From contig VXWI01000038.1 of the NCBI GenBank assembly GCA_009835985.1, forward strand, positions 1 to 64,000: a stretch of DNA of 64,000 bases, in the 5' to 3' direction. The notes below the pieces were generated by a model. It was given only the letters and a program-made list of their open reading frames with translations. It was not told the DNA's origin and searched no databases. A program made the translations under genes and the position numbers. The stretch is from Acidobacteriota bacterium (GTDB taxonomy: Bacteria; Acidobacteriota; Vicinamibacteria; Marinacidobacterales; Marinacidobacteraceae). Shown piece after piece: positions 35,411-44,665 of this stretch; the first letter of the stretch is position 1, and the number at the start of each line of letters is the position of its first letter.

Positions 35411-37977
35411 TCCGGCTGCTGCTCCGGGCGGCGCCGGCCCGCTTTCGGGCGGCGCCCGCGCTGGGTCTGCTCCCGGTCCTGGCCATTGCGCTGGGCGCCG
35501 GGGCGGTGCTGTCGGTGCAGCTCGTGAACCGGGCGGCGCTCGAAACCCTCGACGCCAGTCTCGAGGTCATCTCCGCCGGCGCCGATCTCGTCGTCACCGG
35601 TCTCGTGGAGGAGGCCGGAAGCGTTCCGGACGAAGCGTGGTCCGCCACCCTTGCGATTCCGGGAGTCCGCCGGGCCGCGCCGGTGCTCCGCCTCGCCGGG
35701 CTGCGGGTGGGAACTCTCGACCGGGAGGCCTCGGTCCCCGCGTGGGGAGTGGACATGGTTTCGGGATCGTTCGATTTCACGGGCTCCGGGGGGGAGGAGG
35801 GGACTCTCGCTCCCGAGGTCTTCTTCGCCGGAGGCATCGTCCTCCCGCGGCGGGTTGCGGACCGGCTTGGCGTCGGACTGCTGGATCCGGTGTGGATCGG
35901 ATCCGATGGCGCGGGTCCGGGCAGCCGGCGGCCGACGCTGGTGGCGGGCACGTACCCCGGCGAAGAAGGACGCGCGTCCGCCTTCCTGGACCTCGCCTAC
36001 GCCCAGGCGCTCCGCGGACGGCCGGGTCTGGACCGGATCGAGTTGTCGGTGGCGGGAGGATCCGACGTCGAATCGATCCGGAGTGCGCTCGCCGCCCGGA
36101 TTCCCGGAGTCAGAATCGAGGAGAGCGGAACCCTGCGCGCGGAAGGGGCGGAACTCTTCTCGGCGTTCCGGCTGAATCTGCTCGCGCTCTCCGCCGTGAG
36201 CCTGCTGGTGGCCGCGTTCCTGGTTTACGCGAGCGTCCGCGCCGCGCTCGCCGCGCGCCGTCAGGAGATCGGCCTCTACCGGGCGCTCGGCGCCTCGGGC
36301 CGGCGCTTGGGGGTGCTGCTCCTCGGCGAGGTGTTTCTCATGGCGCTGGCCGGCGCGGCACTCGGCATCCCGGTGGGCGCCGTGGCCGCGGGCGCCTCGC
36401 TGGACCGCGTCAGCGCGACAATCTCGAACCTCTATCTGCTGGAGCGGATCGAGAGTCTGACGGTCGACCCGCAGGTCGTGGTCCTGGCCGGGGTCGTCGC
36501 GGTGGCGGCAGCCCTCGCCGGCGCGGCGCCGCAGGTGTTCGCGGAGGCGTCCCGCGCGCCGGTAACCCTGCTCGCCCCGGGACGCGCTTCGCTGTCCCCC
36601 GGGCGCCGCCGATTCTGGCTCCTCGGCCCGCCGGTCGCCGGGACGACGCTGATCGGAACTGCGGTGTGGGCGGCTCTCGATCCCGGGAGTTGGCCCGCAC
36701 TCGTGGGAAGCGGGTTCGGGGCCGCCGGCGCGCTGCTCGTCGGCGCCGCGCTTCTCCCGGACGCGGTGATCCGGCTGGCGGCGGGATTCCGGGCAGGGCA
36801 GAACTCCGCCGTGGGCCGGGGAATCCTCGCGGCCCTCCGCGAGCCCGGCTCTACGGGACCGCCGGCGGCGGCGCTGGTCGTGGCGGTCGCCATGCTGGTC
36901 GGGGTGAGTTCCCTGATCGGGAGCTTCCGGGCAACCCTCGATACCTGGCTGGGGGAAACACTGGCTGCGGACATCTACGTCTCGCGAGCCGGGGGAGCGG
37001 GCGGGGCGCGCTCGATCGCGTCCGAGCGCCGGGCGCTCTCCGCCGAGGCGCTGGCGGTCACGGCCGCGGATCCCGACGTTCGGGAGCGCGATCTGCTGCG
37101 GGCCCAGCGGGTCCGGCTCGAAGGGCGGCCGGTCGCCGTGCTGGGGGTGGACGCGGCCCTTCCCGCCGCCGGCGACCGCTTCTCCATTCTGGGAGATCGG
37201 AAGGCGGCGCTGGCCGGCTTCGAAGAGGGGGAACTCCTGGTGTCCGAGCCGCTGGCACGGCGGCTGGATCTCGGGGCCGGGGCCGCACTGCCGCTTCCCG
37301 CCGCGACCCCGGACCGTCCGCTCCGGGTCGCCGGGGTCTACCGCGACTACGGCAACGAACAGGGGGCGCTGTTCCTCGACCGGACGCTCATGAACTCCCT
37401 CTACCCGCCGGAGCCCGGGACACCGGCGCCCGTTCACGGCGCCGCCCTGTATCTCCGGGACGGGGCCGATCGGGCGGCGGCGGTCACCCGTCTGGAACGG
37501 GCGCTGGGGCCGAGCGCGAACGTGGTGGACAACGCCGCTCTCCGGTCACGGGCGCTCGACGTGTTCGACCAGACGATGGCGGTGACCGGGCTCCTGCGCG
37601 TCTTTGCGCTGGTGATCGCGGCGCTCGGGGTCGGACTCTTCCTCTGGACCCAGGTGCGCGAGCGGGCCCCGGAGGCGGCGCTCGAACGGGCGCTGGGAGC
37701 GAATCGCAGACAGGTGGCCTTCGGCTTCCTCGGCCGGACACTGGTGATCATCGGGATTGCGCTGCTCGTTGGCGGCGGCGCGGGCGCCGTGCTGACGCTG
37801 CTCCTGGTTCATGTCGTCAACCCACTGTGGTTCGGGTGGACCCTGACGCTCCACTGGCCGCTCGACGTCCTCGCGTCGCAGGCGGCCGCGGTCGTGCTGG
37901 CGGGCCTCCTTGCGGCGGTCCTTCCCGCGCGGTTGGCCTCGCGGGTGGATGCGACCGGCCTCCGCCAGGAGATCTGA
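35407..37977 (+). CDS. ABC transporter permease, FtsX/MacB-like with two FtsX regions
   Basis: Large TM protein, ATGA-type overlap with the ATPase gene, ARRQEIGLYRALGASGRRLGVLLLGE and RAPEAALERALGANRRQVAFGFLGRTLVI. Confidence 0.88.
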   Translation: MIRLLLRAAPARFRAAPALGLLPVLAIALGAGAVLSVQLVNRAALETLDASLEVISAGADLVVTGLVEEAGSVPDEAWSATLAIPGVRRAAPVLRLAGLRVGTLDREASVPAWGVDMVSGSFDFTGSGGEEGTLAPEVFFAGGIVLPRRVADRLGVGLLDPVWIGSDGAGPGSRRPTLVAGTYPGEEGRASAFLDLAYAQALRGRPGLDRIELSVAGGSDVESIRSALAARIPGVRIEESGTLRAEGAELFSAFRLNLLALSAVSLLVAAFLVYASVRAALAARRQEIGLYRALGASGRRLGVLLLGEVFLMALAGAALGIPVGAVAAGASLDRVSATISNLYLLERIESLTVDPQVVVLAGVVAVAAALAGAAPQVFAEASRAPVTLLAPGRASLSPGRRRFWLLGPPVAGTTLIGTAVWAALDPGSWPALVGSGFGAAGALLVGAALLPDAVIRLAAGFRAGQNSAVGRGILAALREPGSTGPPAAALVVAVAMLVGVSSLIGSFRATLDTWLGETLAADIYVSRAGGAGGARSIASERRALSAEALAVTAADPDVRERDLLRAQRVRLEGRPVAVLGVDAALPAAGDRFSILGDRKAALAGFEEGELLVSEPLARRLDLGAGAALPLPAATPDRPLRVAGVYRDYGNEQGALFLDRTLMNSLYPPEPGTPAPVHGAALYLRDGADRAAAVTRLERALGPSANVVDNAALRSRALDVFDQTMAVTGLLRVFALVIAALGVGLFLWTQVRERAPEAALERALGANRRQVAFGFLGRTLVIIGIALLVGGGAGAVLTLLLVHVVNPLWFGWTLTLHWPLDVLASQAAAVVLAGLLAAVLPARLASRVDATGLRQEI

Positions 37978-39983
37978 TGGTTCGTTCCATTCGGGTCGCG
38001 CTGTGCGCGGCGTTGCTCGCCCCGGCGCCGGTCGCGGCGCAGGAGTGGCAGCAGGCGGCGCCGGACTACCCGTGGGAGTTCCCGAACGATCACTGGGCTC
38101 ACGTCGGCTACCGGACCGAATGGTGGTATCTCGTCGGTTTCGCCGACACGGCGGACGGCGCCCGCCGCTTCGCCTGGCAGTTCACTCTGTTCCGCACCGG
38201 GTTGACGCTTGCCGCCCCCTCGGCCGCGCCTTCCTCCTGGGCAACGGGGCACGTAGCGATGGGGCACGCGGCGGTCGTCGACCTCGAGACCGGAGAGCGG
38301 GTCTTCACCCAGGCGGTCCACCGGGAGTCGCCCGGCCTGGCCCGTTTCGGAATCTTCCCGGACCCGGAAATCGCCTGGATGCGGGGGCCGCCAGGGACGT
38401 CCGAGCCGTGGTTCCTGGCCCACCGCGACGGTGCGTTCCATTTCGGCGCGGCGGACGCGGAACGCGGACTCCGCATGGAACTCAGCGCGGTTCCAACGCG
38501 CGCTCCCTGGTTCCACGGAGAGGCCGGGCATTCGCCGAAATCGGAGGGCGGGGCGGCCAGCTTCTACTACAGCCACCCGCGCCTCGAGGTGACCGGATCG
38601 GTCGGTCTCGGCGGTGCGAGTGTGGGAGTCGCCGGGAGCGGGTGGATGGACCGCGAGTTCGGCTCGAGCTGGCTTGCCGCCGATCAGACGGGGTGGGACT
38701 GGTTCGGCCTGAACCTGGAGGACGGCCGCGACGTGATGCTCTACCTGCTGCGGCGCAGCGACGGCTCGCTGTCCTATGCCGACGGCACGCTGCGCGACGC
38801 CGACGGGCACACAAGCCGCAGGGTTCGAGGCGCGGATGTCGAAGTCCTCGAAACCTGGATGCCGCCCGATCTCGCCGCGAACGTGGAGAACGCTCGCCCC
38901 TATCCGGCCGGTTGGCGCGTTCGCCTCCCCGGGGAAGACCTCGATCTGCTCGTCCGGCCGCTCCTCCCGGACCAGGAAAACCGCCGTCCCGCCGGCCAGG
39001 CCGGACCCGACATCCCCTATTGGGAGGGAGCCGTCCGGGTCGAAGCCGCCGGTTCCGGAGCCGCCGGAGTTCCTCCGGGCCGCGGCTTCGTCGAACTCAC
39101 CGGATACCGGTCCGACCTGGCCCTGGCCGGCCTTGCCCCGGATACAATCGAAGGCTCATCCGATGCCCGCGAAGGGAGGCAAGACACCATGATGCAAGGC
39201 CTGATGGACGGCGTGACCTTCATATTCCGCTGGCTCCACATCTTCGTGGGGATCATCTGGATCGGCCACCTCTACTTCTTCAACTTCGTGAACGCCCAGA
39301 TGACCGCCAAGCTCGACGGCGCCACGAAGGCGAAGGTGGTGCCCGAACTCATGCCGCGGGCCCTCTACTGGTTCCGGTGGGGCGCCGCCTGGACCTGGAT
39401 CACCGGCGTCGTGCTGCTCCTGCTCGTCTTCTGGCACGGCGGCCTGATGTTCGATCCGGGCGACGGCTGGGGTGGCGGGGCCATCGCGATGGCGCTGATC
39501 ACCTTCGTCGCGGTCTTCGTCTACGACGCCCTCTGGAACAGCGGCCTGAAGTCCAACGTGCGGGCGGCAACCATCGTCTCCTTCCTGCTGCTCGCGGTCA
39601 CCGTGTTCCTCTTCGTCGAGGTCGGCGCCTTCACGCCCCGGGCGGTGCTGATCCACACCGGCGCCATGTTCGGAACCATGATGGCCTTCAACGTCTGGTT
39701 CCGCATCTGGCCGGCCCAGCAGCGGATCATCGCGGCGGTGAAGGCAGGCGAAGCCCCGGCCGCCGCCGACCCGGCGCTCGCCGGGCTGCGCTCGAAGCAC
39801 AACACCTACATGTCGCTGCCGCTCCTCTGGGCGATGGCGAACGAGCACGCCACGCCGTTCTTCGGCGGCAACTTCGGGATCCCCGGCGACTACTACTGGG
39901 TAGCCTGGCTGCTGATCGTGGCGATCGCGTGGCACGTCATCTTCCAGTGCTACCGGATCGCCGGCCGCGTCTCGGGGATGTAG
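37977..39983 (+). CDS. Continuous ORF: exported AttH/CrtC (lipocalin-like) domain followed without a stop by a PuuD-type membrane domain (possible second start at 39189)
   Basis: Signal peptide; HVGYRTEWWYLVGF, GVAGSGWMDREFGSSWL, FVELTGY (AttH/CrtC); then MMQGLMDGVTFIFRWLHIFVGIIWIGHLYFFNFVNAQM... (urate oxidase N-terminal type). GGGAGG precedes ATG 39189. Confidence 0.75.
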   Translation: MVRSIRVALCAALLAPAPVAAQEWQQAAPDYPWEFPNDHWAHVGYRTEWWYLVGFADTADGARRFAWQFTLFRTGLTLAAPSAAPSSWATGHVAMGHAAVVDLETGERVFTQAVHRESPGLARFGIFPDPEIAWMRGPPGTSEPWFLAHRDGAFHFGAADAERGLRMELSAVPTRAPWFHGEAGHSPKSEGGAASFYYSHPRLEVTGSVGLGGASVGVAGSGWMDREFGSSWLAADQTGWDWFGLNLEDGRDVMLYLLRRSDGSLSYADGTLRDADGHTSRRVRGADVEVLETWMPPDLAANVENARPYPAGWRVRLPGEDLDLLVRPLLPDQENRRPAGQAGPDIPYWEGAVRVEAAGSGAAGVPPGRGFVELTGYRSDLALAGLAPDTIEGSSDAREGRQDTMMQGLMDGVTFIFRWLHIFVGIIWIGHLYFFNFVNAQMTAKLDGATKAKVVPELMPRALYWFRWGAAWTWITGVVLLLLVFWHGGLMFDPGDGWGGGAIAMALITFVAVFVYDALWNSGLKSNVRAATIVSFLLLAVTVFLFVEVGAFTPRAVLIHTGAMFGTMMAFNVWFRIWPAQQRIIAAVKAGEAPAAADPALAGLRSKHNTYMSLPLLWAMANEHATPFFGGNFGIPGDYYWVAWLLIVAIAWHVIFQCYRIAGRVSGM

Positions 39984-40287
39984 GGGCCTGACGGTCCGGG
40001 CGTCAGGTTCCACCTCGGTCCTGACCCCGTTGCCTTCCGCCGACTGGCTCAACCGCATTGGGATAGCGACGGTCTTGTCCGTGATTGACCAGGTCGTCGG
40101 CATATTTCCGGCAAAACTGCCGTCGAGGTTTGCGAATGTGCCGACGGACCGCGCCGATTCGATGCGAACTCCCTCCCGCCCGAACCGGAAGGTCGGCACT
40201 TCCGATACGGTGGCACGTCCGTCCGCTGCCCCATGCCGGCCCGGACGCGAAACCGGACGCGAAAGACGACAACGAGGAAACACGACG

Positions 40288-41262
40288 ATGGCGCGTGGGT
40301 GGCTCCGCCGGCTCGCGGTTTTGGCGGGCATCGGACTGATCGCGTGCGGCGCGGCTCCGGAAGAGGCCCGATTCCCCAGCGGTCCCATCCAGATCGTCTC
40401 CTGGGCCACTCCCGGCGGGCCGAGCGATCTTCTCGCCCGGGCGCTCGCCGAGGCGGCGCCGGACCATTTCGACGGGCAACGGGTGACGGTCATGACCCGG
40501 CAGGGCGGGGCCGGGGCCGCGGGAATGCAGTATCTGAGGGGCCGCGCCGGCGATCCGCACGTGCTCGGCGTCTTCACGGCGAGCGGCACGGTGAACATGG
40601 CTACGGGGCGGATTCCGTTCGCTCCCGGCGACTTCACGCCCATCCTCAGGATTCAGGTCGATCCGTTCCTGGTCGCGGTGCGGGACGACAGCCCCTTCCA
40701 CACTCTCGAGAATCTCTTCGAAACCGCCCGGATGCGGCCGGGCGCAGTCTCGATGTCCGGATTCGGGGCCGCTTCCGCGCACTTCCTCGGTTTCCAGCGG
40801 CTGCGGGCCGCCGCGGGAGCCCCGGACATCCGCTGGATCGCCTACGCGGGGTCGGGGGACGCCGTGGTCGCGGCGCTCGGCGGCCACACCGACGCGGTCC
40901 ACACCAACTACAACATCGTGCGCGAGCACCTGCGCGCCGGGACCATGCGCGTCCTCGCGGTGGCGCTCCCGCTGACGGCGTTGCGCGACACGCCGGTGTA
41001 TCGGGACGCGGGCTACGACCTCGCGCCCGTCCATTGGCGCGGCGTGGTCGGTCCGCCGGGACTCTCGCCCGAGGTCCGGGCCGATCTCCGGGATCGGCTG
41101 CTGGCCACCATCCGGGCCGCGGGCTTTCAGGAGTACATGGCCCGGGCCTCGATGGAATACGCGGTCATGGACGATTCCGATGCCTTTGGGCACTGGATCG
41201 CCGAGGAAGTCGAAACCAGTCGCGCGCTTCTCGGCCGGCTCGGACTGCTCGTGAATGAGTGA
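40288..41262 (+). CDS. Tripartite tricarboxylate transporter substrate-binding protein (TctC-like)
   Basis: Lipobox-like GLIACG; PIQIVSWATPGGPSDLLARALAEAA...VMTRQGGAGAAGMQYLRG; directly upstream of TctB/TctA. Confidence 0.87.
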   Translation: MARGWLRRLAVLAGIGLIACGAAPEEARFPSGPIQIVSWATPGGPSDLLARALAEAAPDHFDGQRVTVMTRQGGAGAAGMQYLRGRAGDPHVLGVFTASGTVNMATGRIPFAPGDFTPILRIQVDPFLVAVRDDSPFHTLENLFETARMRPGAVSMSGFGAASAHFLGFQRLRAAAGAPDIRWIAYAGSGDAVVAALGGHTDAVHTNYNIVREHLRAGTMRVLAVALPLTALRDTPVYRDAGYDLAPVHWRGVVGPPGLSPEVRADLRDRLLATIRAAGFQEYMARASMEYAVMDDSDAFGHWIAEEVETSRALLGRLGLLVNE

Positions 41263-41692
41263 CCACCGTTCGGCCGCTTTCGTCGAGGCTGGACTGCTCG
41301 CCCTCGTCGGGGCGGGAGTGCTCGTCGATGCCCGGGGCTATCCGGCTCCGCTCATCGAGGGCGTGCCGGGGCCGGCGTTCTTCCCCGGCCTCGTCGCGGC
41401 CCTCCTGATCGTCTGCGCCGGTGTCCTCGCGCTCCGGCCCGGACAGGCAACCGGCAATGCACCCCGGACCGCAGGTGGAGTCTTCCGGCTCCTGGGAGCG
41501 ACGCTCTGGATCGCGGGTTTCCTCGCGGTGCTGCCGTTGATCGGGCACCTGGCGGCACTCCCTCCGTTGGTCCTGGGCCTGATGTGGCTCTCCGGCGAGC
41601 GCTCGCCGTGGATCCTGGTCGCGGTCTCGCTGGCGTTCGGCGGATTCGTCCACCTGCTGTTCGTGGTCACCCTCGGGGTGCCGCTGCCGTGA
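41255..41692 (+). CDS. Tripartite tricarboxylate transporter TctB family protein
   Basis: Small 4-TM protein between TctC and TctA, overlaps both. Confidence 0.8.
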   Translation: MSDHRSAAFVEAGLLALVGAGVLVDARGYPAPLIEGVPGPAFFPGLVAALLIVCAGVLALRPGQATGNAPRTAGGVFRLLGATLWIAGFLAVLPLIGHLAALPPLVLGLMWLSGERSPWILVAVSLAFGGFVHLLFVVTLGVPLP

Positions 41693-43173
41693 CCGGCTTC
41701 GCGGAAGGCCTCGCGACCGCGCTCGAGCCCGCGAATCTCGCGGCGCTGCTCGGGGGCAGCCTCCTCGGGGTGTTCGCCGGGGCCGTGCCGGGACTCAGTT
41801 CCACGGTCGGACTCGCGCTCGTCCTTCCGGTCACCTTCGCTCTGGAGCCGACGCCGGCGCTCCTCATGATGATCTCCATCTACATGGCGGCGGAGTACGG
41901 CGGCTCGATCACCGCGATCGCCATCGGGGTGCCCGGCAGTTCCCCGGCGCTCGCCACGACCTTCGACGGGTACGCGATGACCCGCCGGGGGGAGGCGGGC
42001 AGGGCGTTCGGAATCTCGCTCTTCGCATCCATGAGCGGCGGGATCCTCGGAACGCTGCTACTGGTGGTGGCGCTCGGACCTCTCTCCCGGGCCGCCATCG
42101 CCTTCGGCCCGCCCGAGTACTTCGGTCTCGGGGTGTTCGGTCTGGCCATCGTCGCGAACCTCGTCGGCAGGGATCCGCTCAGGGGGATCATCAGCGCGCT
42201 GATCGGCCTGGTCGCCTTCCTGGTGGGCCTCGACGTGCTCACCGGGGCTCCGCGCCTGACCCTCGGCTCGACGATGCTGATGGACGGACTCGGGCTCGTG
42301 CCCATGCTGATCGGCTTCTTCGCGATTGCGGAAGCACTGAACGGATTGGCCGGCCACCGCGCGGAGGTGGAGGGAACCGCGGGCATGCGGGGGGCACTCC
42401 CGGCTCTTCGGGACCTCTTCCGCCTCTGGCGACCCGTTCTTCGCGGTTCCGCCATCGGCGGCATCATCGGTGCGATCCCGGGGGCCGGCGCGACGATCGC
42501 CTCCATCGTGGCCTGGAACGAGGAGCGCCGGGTGTCCGGCGCACCGGAACGCTTCGGTACCGGAGAACCGGCGGGAATCGCGGCGCCGGAGGCCGCCAAC
42601 AACGCCTGCGTGGGTGCGGCCATGATCCCGCTGCTGGCGCTTGGAATCCCCGGTTCGGCGAGCGCCGCGGTGCTCCTCGGCGGGTTGACGGTCCAGGGCG
42701 TGGCTCCCGGACCTCTGCTGATGACCGAACAGGCATCGCTGGTTTACGCGCTCTACGCGGGATTCATCGTGGCGGTGGTGTTCATGCTGGCGGTGGGACG
42801 TCTCGGCATCCCGCTCTGGGTGCGGGTGGTGAGCCTCCGTCCGCAGATCCTGATGCCACTCGTGGTCGCCGTCTCGCTGATCGGCGCCTTCGTCCTCCGG
42901 GGAAACCTTGCGGACGCCTGGTTCGCTCTCTTCTTCGGGATGGTCGGGTTCCTCATGCTGCGCCGCGGGTATCCGCTCGCCCCCGCGGTCCTCGGTCTGA
43001 TCCTCGGACCGATGGTGGAGACGAACTACCGGCGGGCGCTGGCGCTCTCGTCGGGCTCGCACACGGTCTTCCTCGAGAGCCCGATCAGCCTCGTTCTGAT
43101 CGGGCTCGCCGTGATCAGCTTCGCGGCGCCGGCGCTCCGGAGCCGGCTGCGGCTCGGGAGGGGAGGGGCGTGA
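41689..43173 (+). CDS. Tripartite tricarboxylate transporter permease (TctA)
   Basis: GVFAGAVPGLSSTVGLALVLPVTF, YMAAEYGGSITAIAIGVPGSSPALATTFDGYAMTRRGEAGRA, GAIPGAGATIASIVAWNEERR. Confidence 0.93.
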   Translation: MTGFAEGLATALEPANLAALLGGSLLGVFAGAVPGLSSTVGLALVLPVTFALEPTPALLMMISIYMAAEYGGSITAIAIGVPGSSPALATTFDGYAMTRRGEAGRAFGISLFASMSGGILGTLLLVVALGPLSRAAIAFGPPEYFGLGVFGLAIVANLVGRDPLRGIISALIGLVAFLVGLDVLTGAPRLTLGSTMLMDGLGLVPMLIGFFAIAEALNGLAGHRAEVEGTAGMRGALPALRDLFRLWRPVLRGSAIGGIIGAIPGAGATIASIVAWNEERRVSGAPERFGTGEPAGIAAPEAANNACVGAAMIPLLALGIPGSASAAVLLGGLTVQGVAPGPLLMTEQASLVYALYAGFIVAVVFMLAVGRLGIPLWVRVVSLRPQILMPLVVAVSLIGAFVLRGNLADAWFALFFGMVGFLMLRRGYPLAPAVLGLILGPMVETNYRRALALSSGSHTVFLESPISLVLIGLAVISFAAPALRSRLRLGRGGA

Positions 43174-43267
43174 ACAAGACCTCCCGGCATCGCGTTCGGC
43201 GCCCCATTCGGCTTCCCTTACCCTTTCCGCCGCAAAACGTCGGCGCCCATCGGAGGAAACAGGACCA

Positions 43268-44665
43268 GTGAGCGAAACCGCGACCGTGATCGACTTCATC
43301 CTCGAAACGACGATCGAGGACCTTCCGGACGAGCTCCTCGTGGAAGGCCGGCGCTGCATCACCGACGGCGTGGGCGTCATGCTCGCCGGCTCCACCGACG
43401 CCTGTTCGCGAATCGTTCAGGAGCAGATCGCGGGGCAGGGGGGAAACCCGGAGGCCACGATCCTGGGGTCCGCCGGGTTGCGGGCGCCGGCTTCGCTGGC
43501 GGCGCGCGCCAACGGAACGGCGGGTCATGCGCCCGACTTCGACGACACGCAGCTCTCGAACGCGCCCGACCGGATCTTCGGGCTGCTCACCCATCCCACG
43601 GTGGCGCCGCTGGCCGCGGGCCTCGCGGTCGCCGAGCGGGAGGGCGCCACCGGGACCGAACTCCTCGAGGCGTTCCTGATCGGCTTCGAGGTGGAGTGCA
43701 AGATCTCCGAGGCCATCCATCCTCGCCACTACATGGAGGGGTTCCACTCGACAGCCACCGTAGGCGCCATGGGGGCGGCGGCGACGGCGGCGAAGCTGGC
43801 CGGAGTGACCCGGGGAGAGCTGGCGATGGCGCTCGGGATCACCGCGAGCCTTGCGTCCGGGATCCGGCTCGGCTTCGGCACGATGACGAAGCCGCTGCAC
43901 GCCGGCCGGGCCGCCGAGAACGGGGTCCTCGCGGTCGATCTCGCGGCGCGTGGCTATACCTCCGGCCACGACGCGCTCGAGGCCCCCTGGGGCTTTTTCC
44001 GGGTGTTCGGGGGCGGCTTCGACCCGGAGCGGCTGAACCTCGGCGACCCCTACACGCTCCTCGACCCCGGTGTTTCCGTGAAGATGTTCCCCTGCGGCAG
44101 CCTCAGCCACCCGAGCCTCGCCGCGATCCTGGAGCTCGTCCGAACCCACGATCTGGCTCCGGGAGACATCGGCCGGATCAAGTTCCGGGCGGGACGGAAC
44201 ATTCTCAATCCGCTCCGCTACCTGGATCCCCAAAACGCTCTCGAGGCAAAGTTCTCCATCCCGTTCCTGCTGGCGAGCGCGGTGCTCCGGCGCCGCGTCG
44301 GGCTCGCCGAGTTCTCGGACGATTTCGTCTGTTCGCCCGAGGTGGTGGACATGATGCGGCGGGTCTCGGTGGAGTTCGACCCCGGGATCGACGCCCGGGG
44401 CTATGACCGGATGCGCAGCGCCATGGACGTGACGCTCAGGAACGGCTCGGTGCTCACCGTCGAGGCCGACATCTATCCCGGGGGGCCGGAGCGGCCGCTC
44501 ACGCGGGACGAGCTGCGGGCGAAATTCCGGGACTGCGCCGCCGGTGCGCTCTCCCCGGACCGGATCGAGGAGGCACTCATGCAGGTCGAACGGGTGGACG
44601 AGGCGCCAGGGGTCAGCGATCTCGCCGGCGCCCTCTCGGGTGTTCCCGCCGGAGCGCCGGCATGA
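43268..44665 (+). CDS. MmgE/PrpD family protein
   Basis: ANGTAGHAPDFDDT, GFEVECKISEAI, FGTMTKPLHAGRAAENGVLAVDLAARGYTS. Confidence 0.92.
   Translation: MSETATVIDFILETTIEDLPDELLVEGRRCITDGVGVMLAGSTDACSRIVQEQIAGQGGNPEATILGSAGLRAPASLAARANGTAGHAPDFDDTQLSNAPDRIFGLLTHPTVAPLAAGLAVAEREGATGTELLEAFLIGFEVECKISEAIHPRHYMEGFHSTATVGAMGAAATAAKLAGVTRGELAMALGITASLASGIRLGFGTMTKPLHAGRAAENGVLAVDLAARGYTSGHDALEAPWGFFRVFGGGFDPERLNLGDPYTLLDPGVSVKMFPCGSLSHPSLAAILELVRTHDLAPGDIGRIKFRAGRNILNPLRYLDPQNALEAKFSIPFLLASAVLRRRVGLAEFSDDFVCSPEVVDMMRRVSVEFDPGIDARGYDRMRSAMDVTLRNGSVLTVEADIYPGGPERPLTRDELRAKFRDCAAGALSPDRIEEALMQVERVDEAPGVSDLAGALSGVPAGAPA

Noticed and set aside
34978-37437. 819-aa minus-strand ORF opposite the ABC permease
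   Set aside because: Arg/Gly/Pro-rich shadow translation; the plus strand encodes coherent LolD and FtsX-type proteins with ATGA-type overlaps.
35145-37976. N-terminal ~944 aa of the 1612-aa plus-strand ORF
   Set aside because: This part is an out-of-frame reading of the ABC transporter genes; only the portion from ATG 37977 is protein-like.
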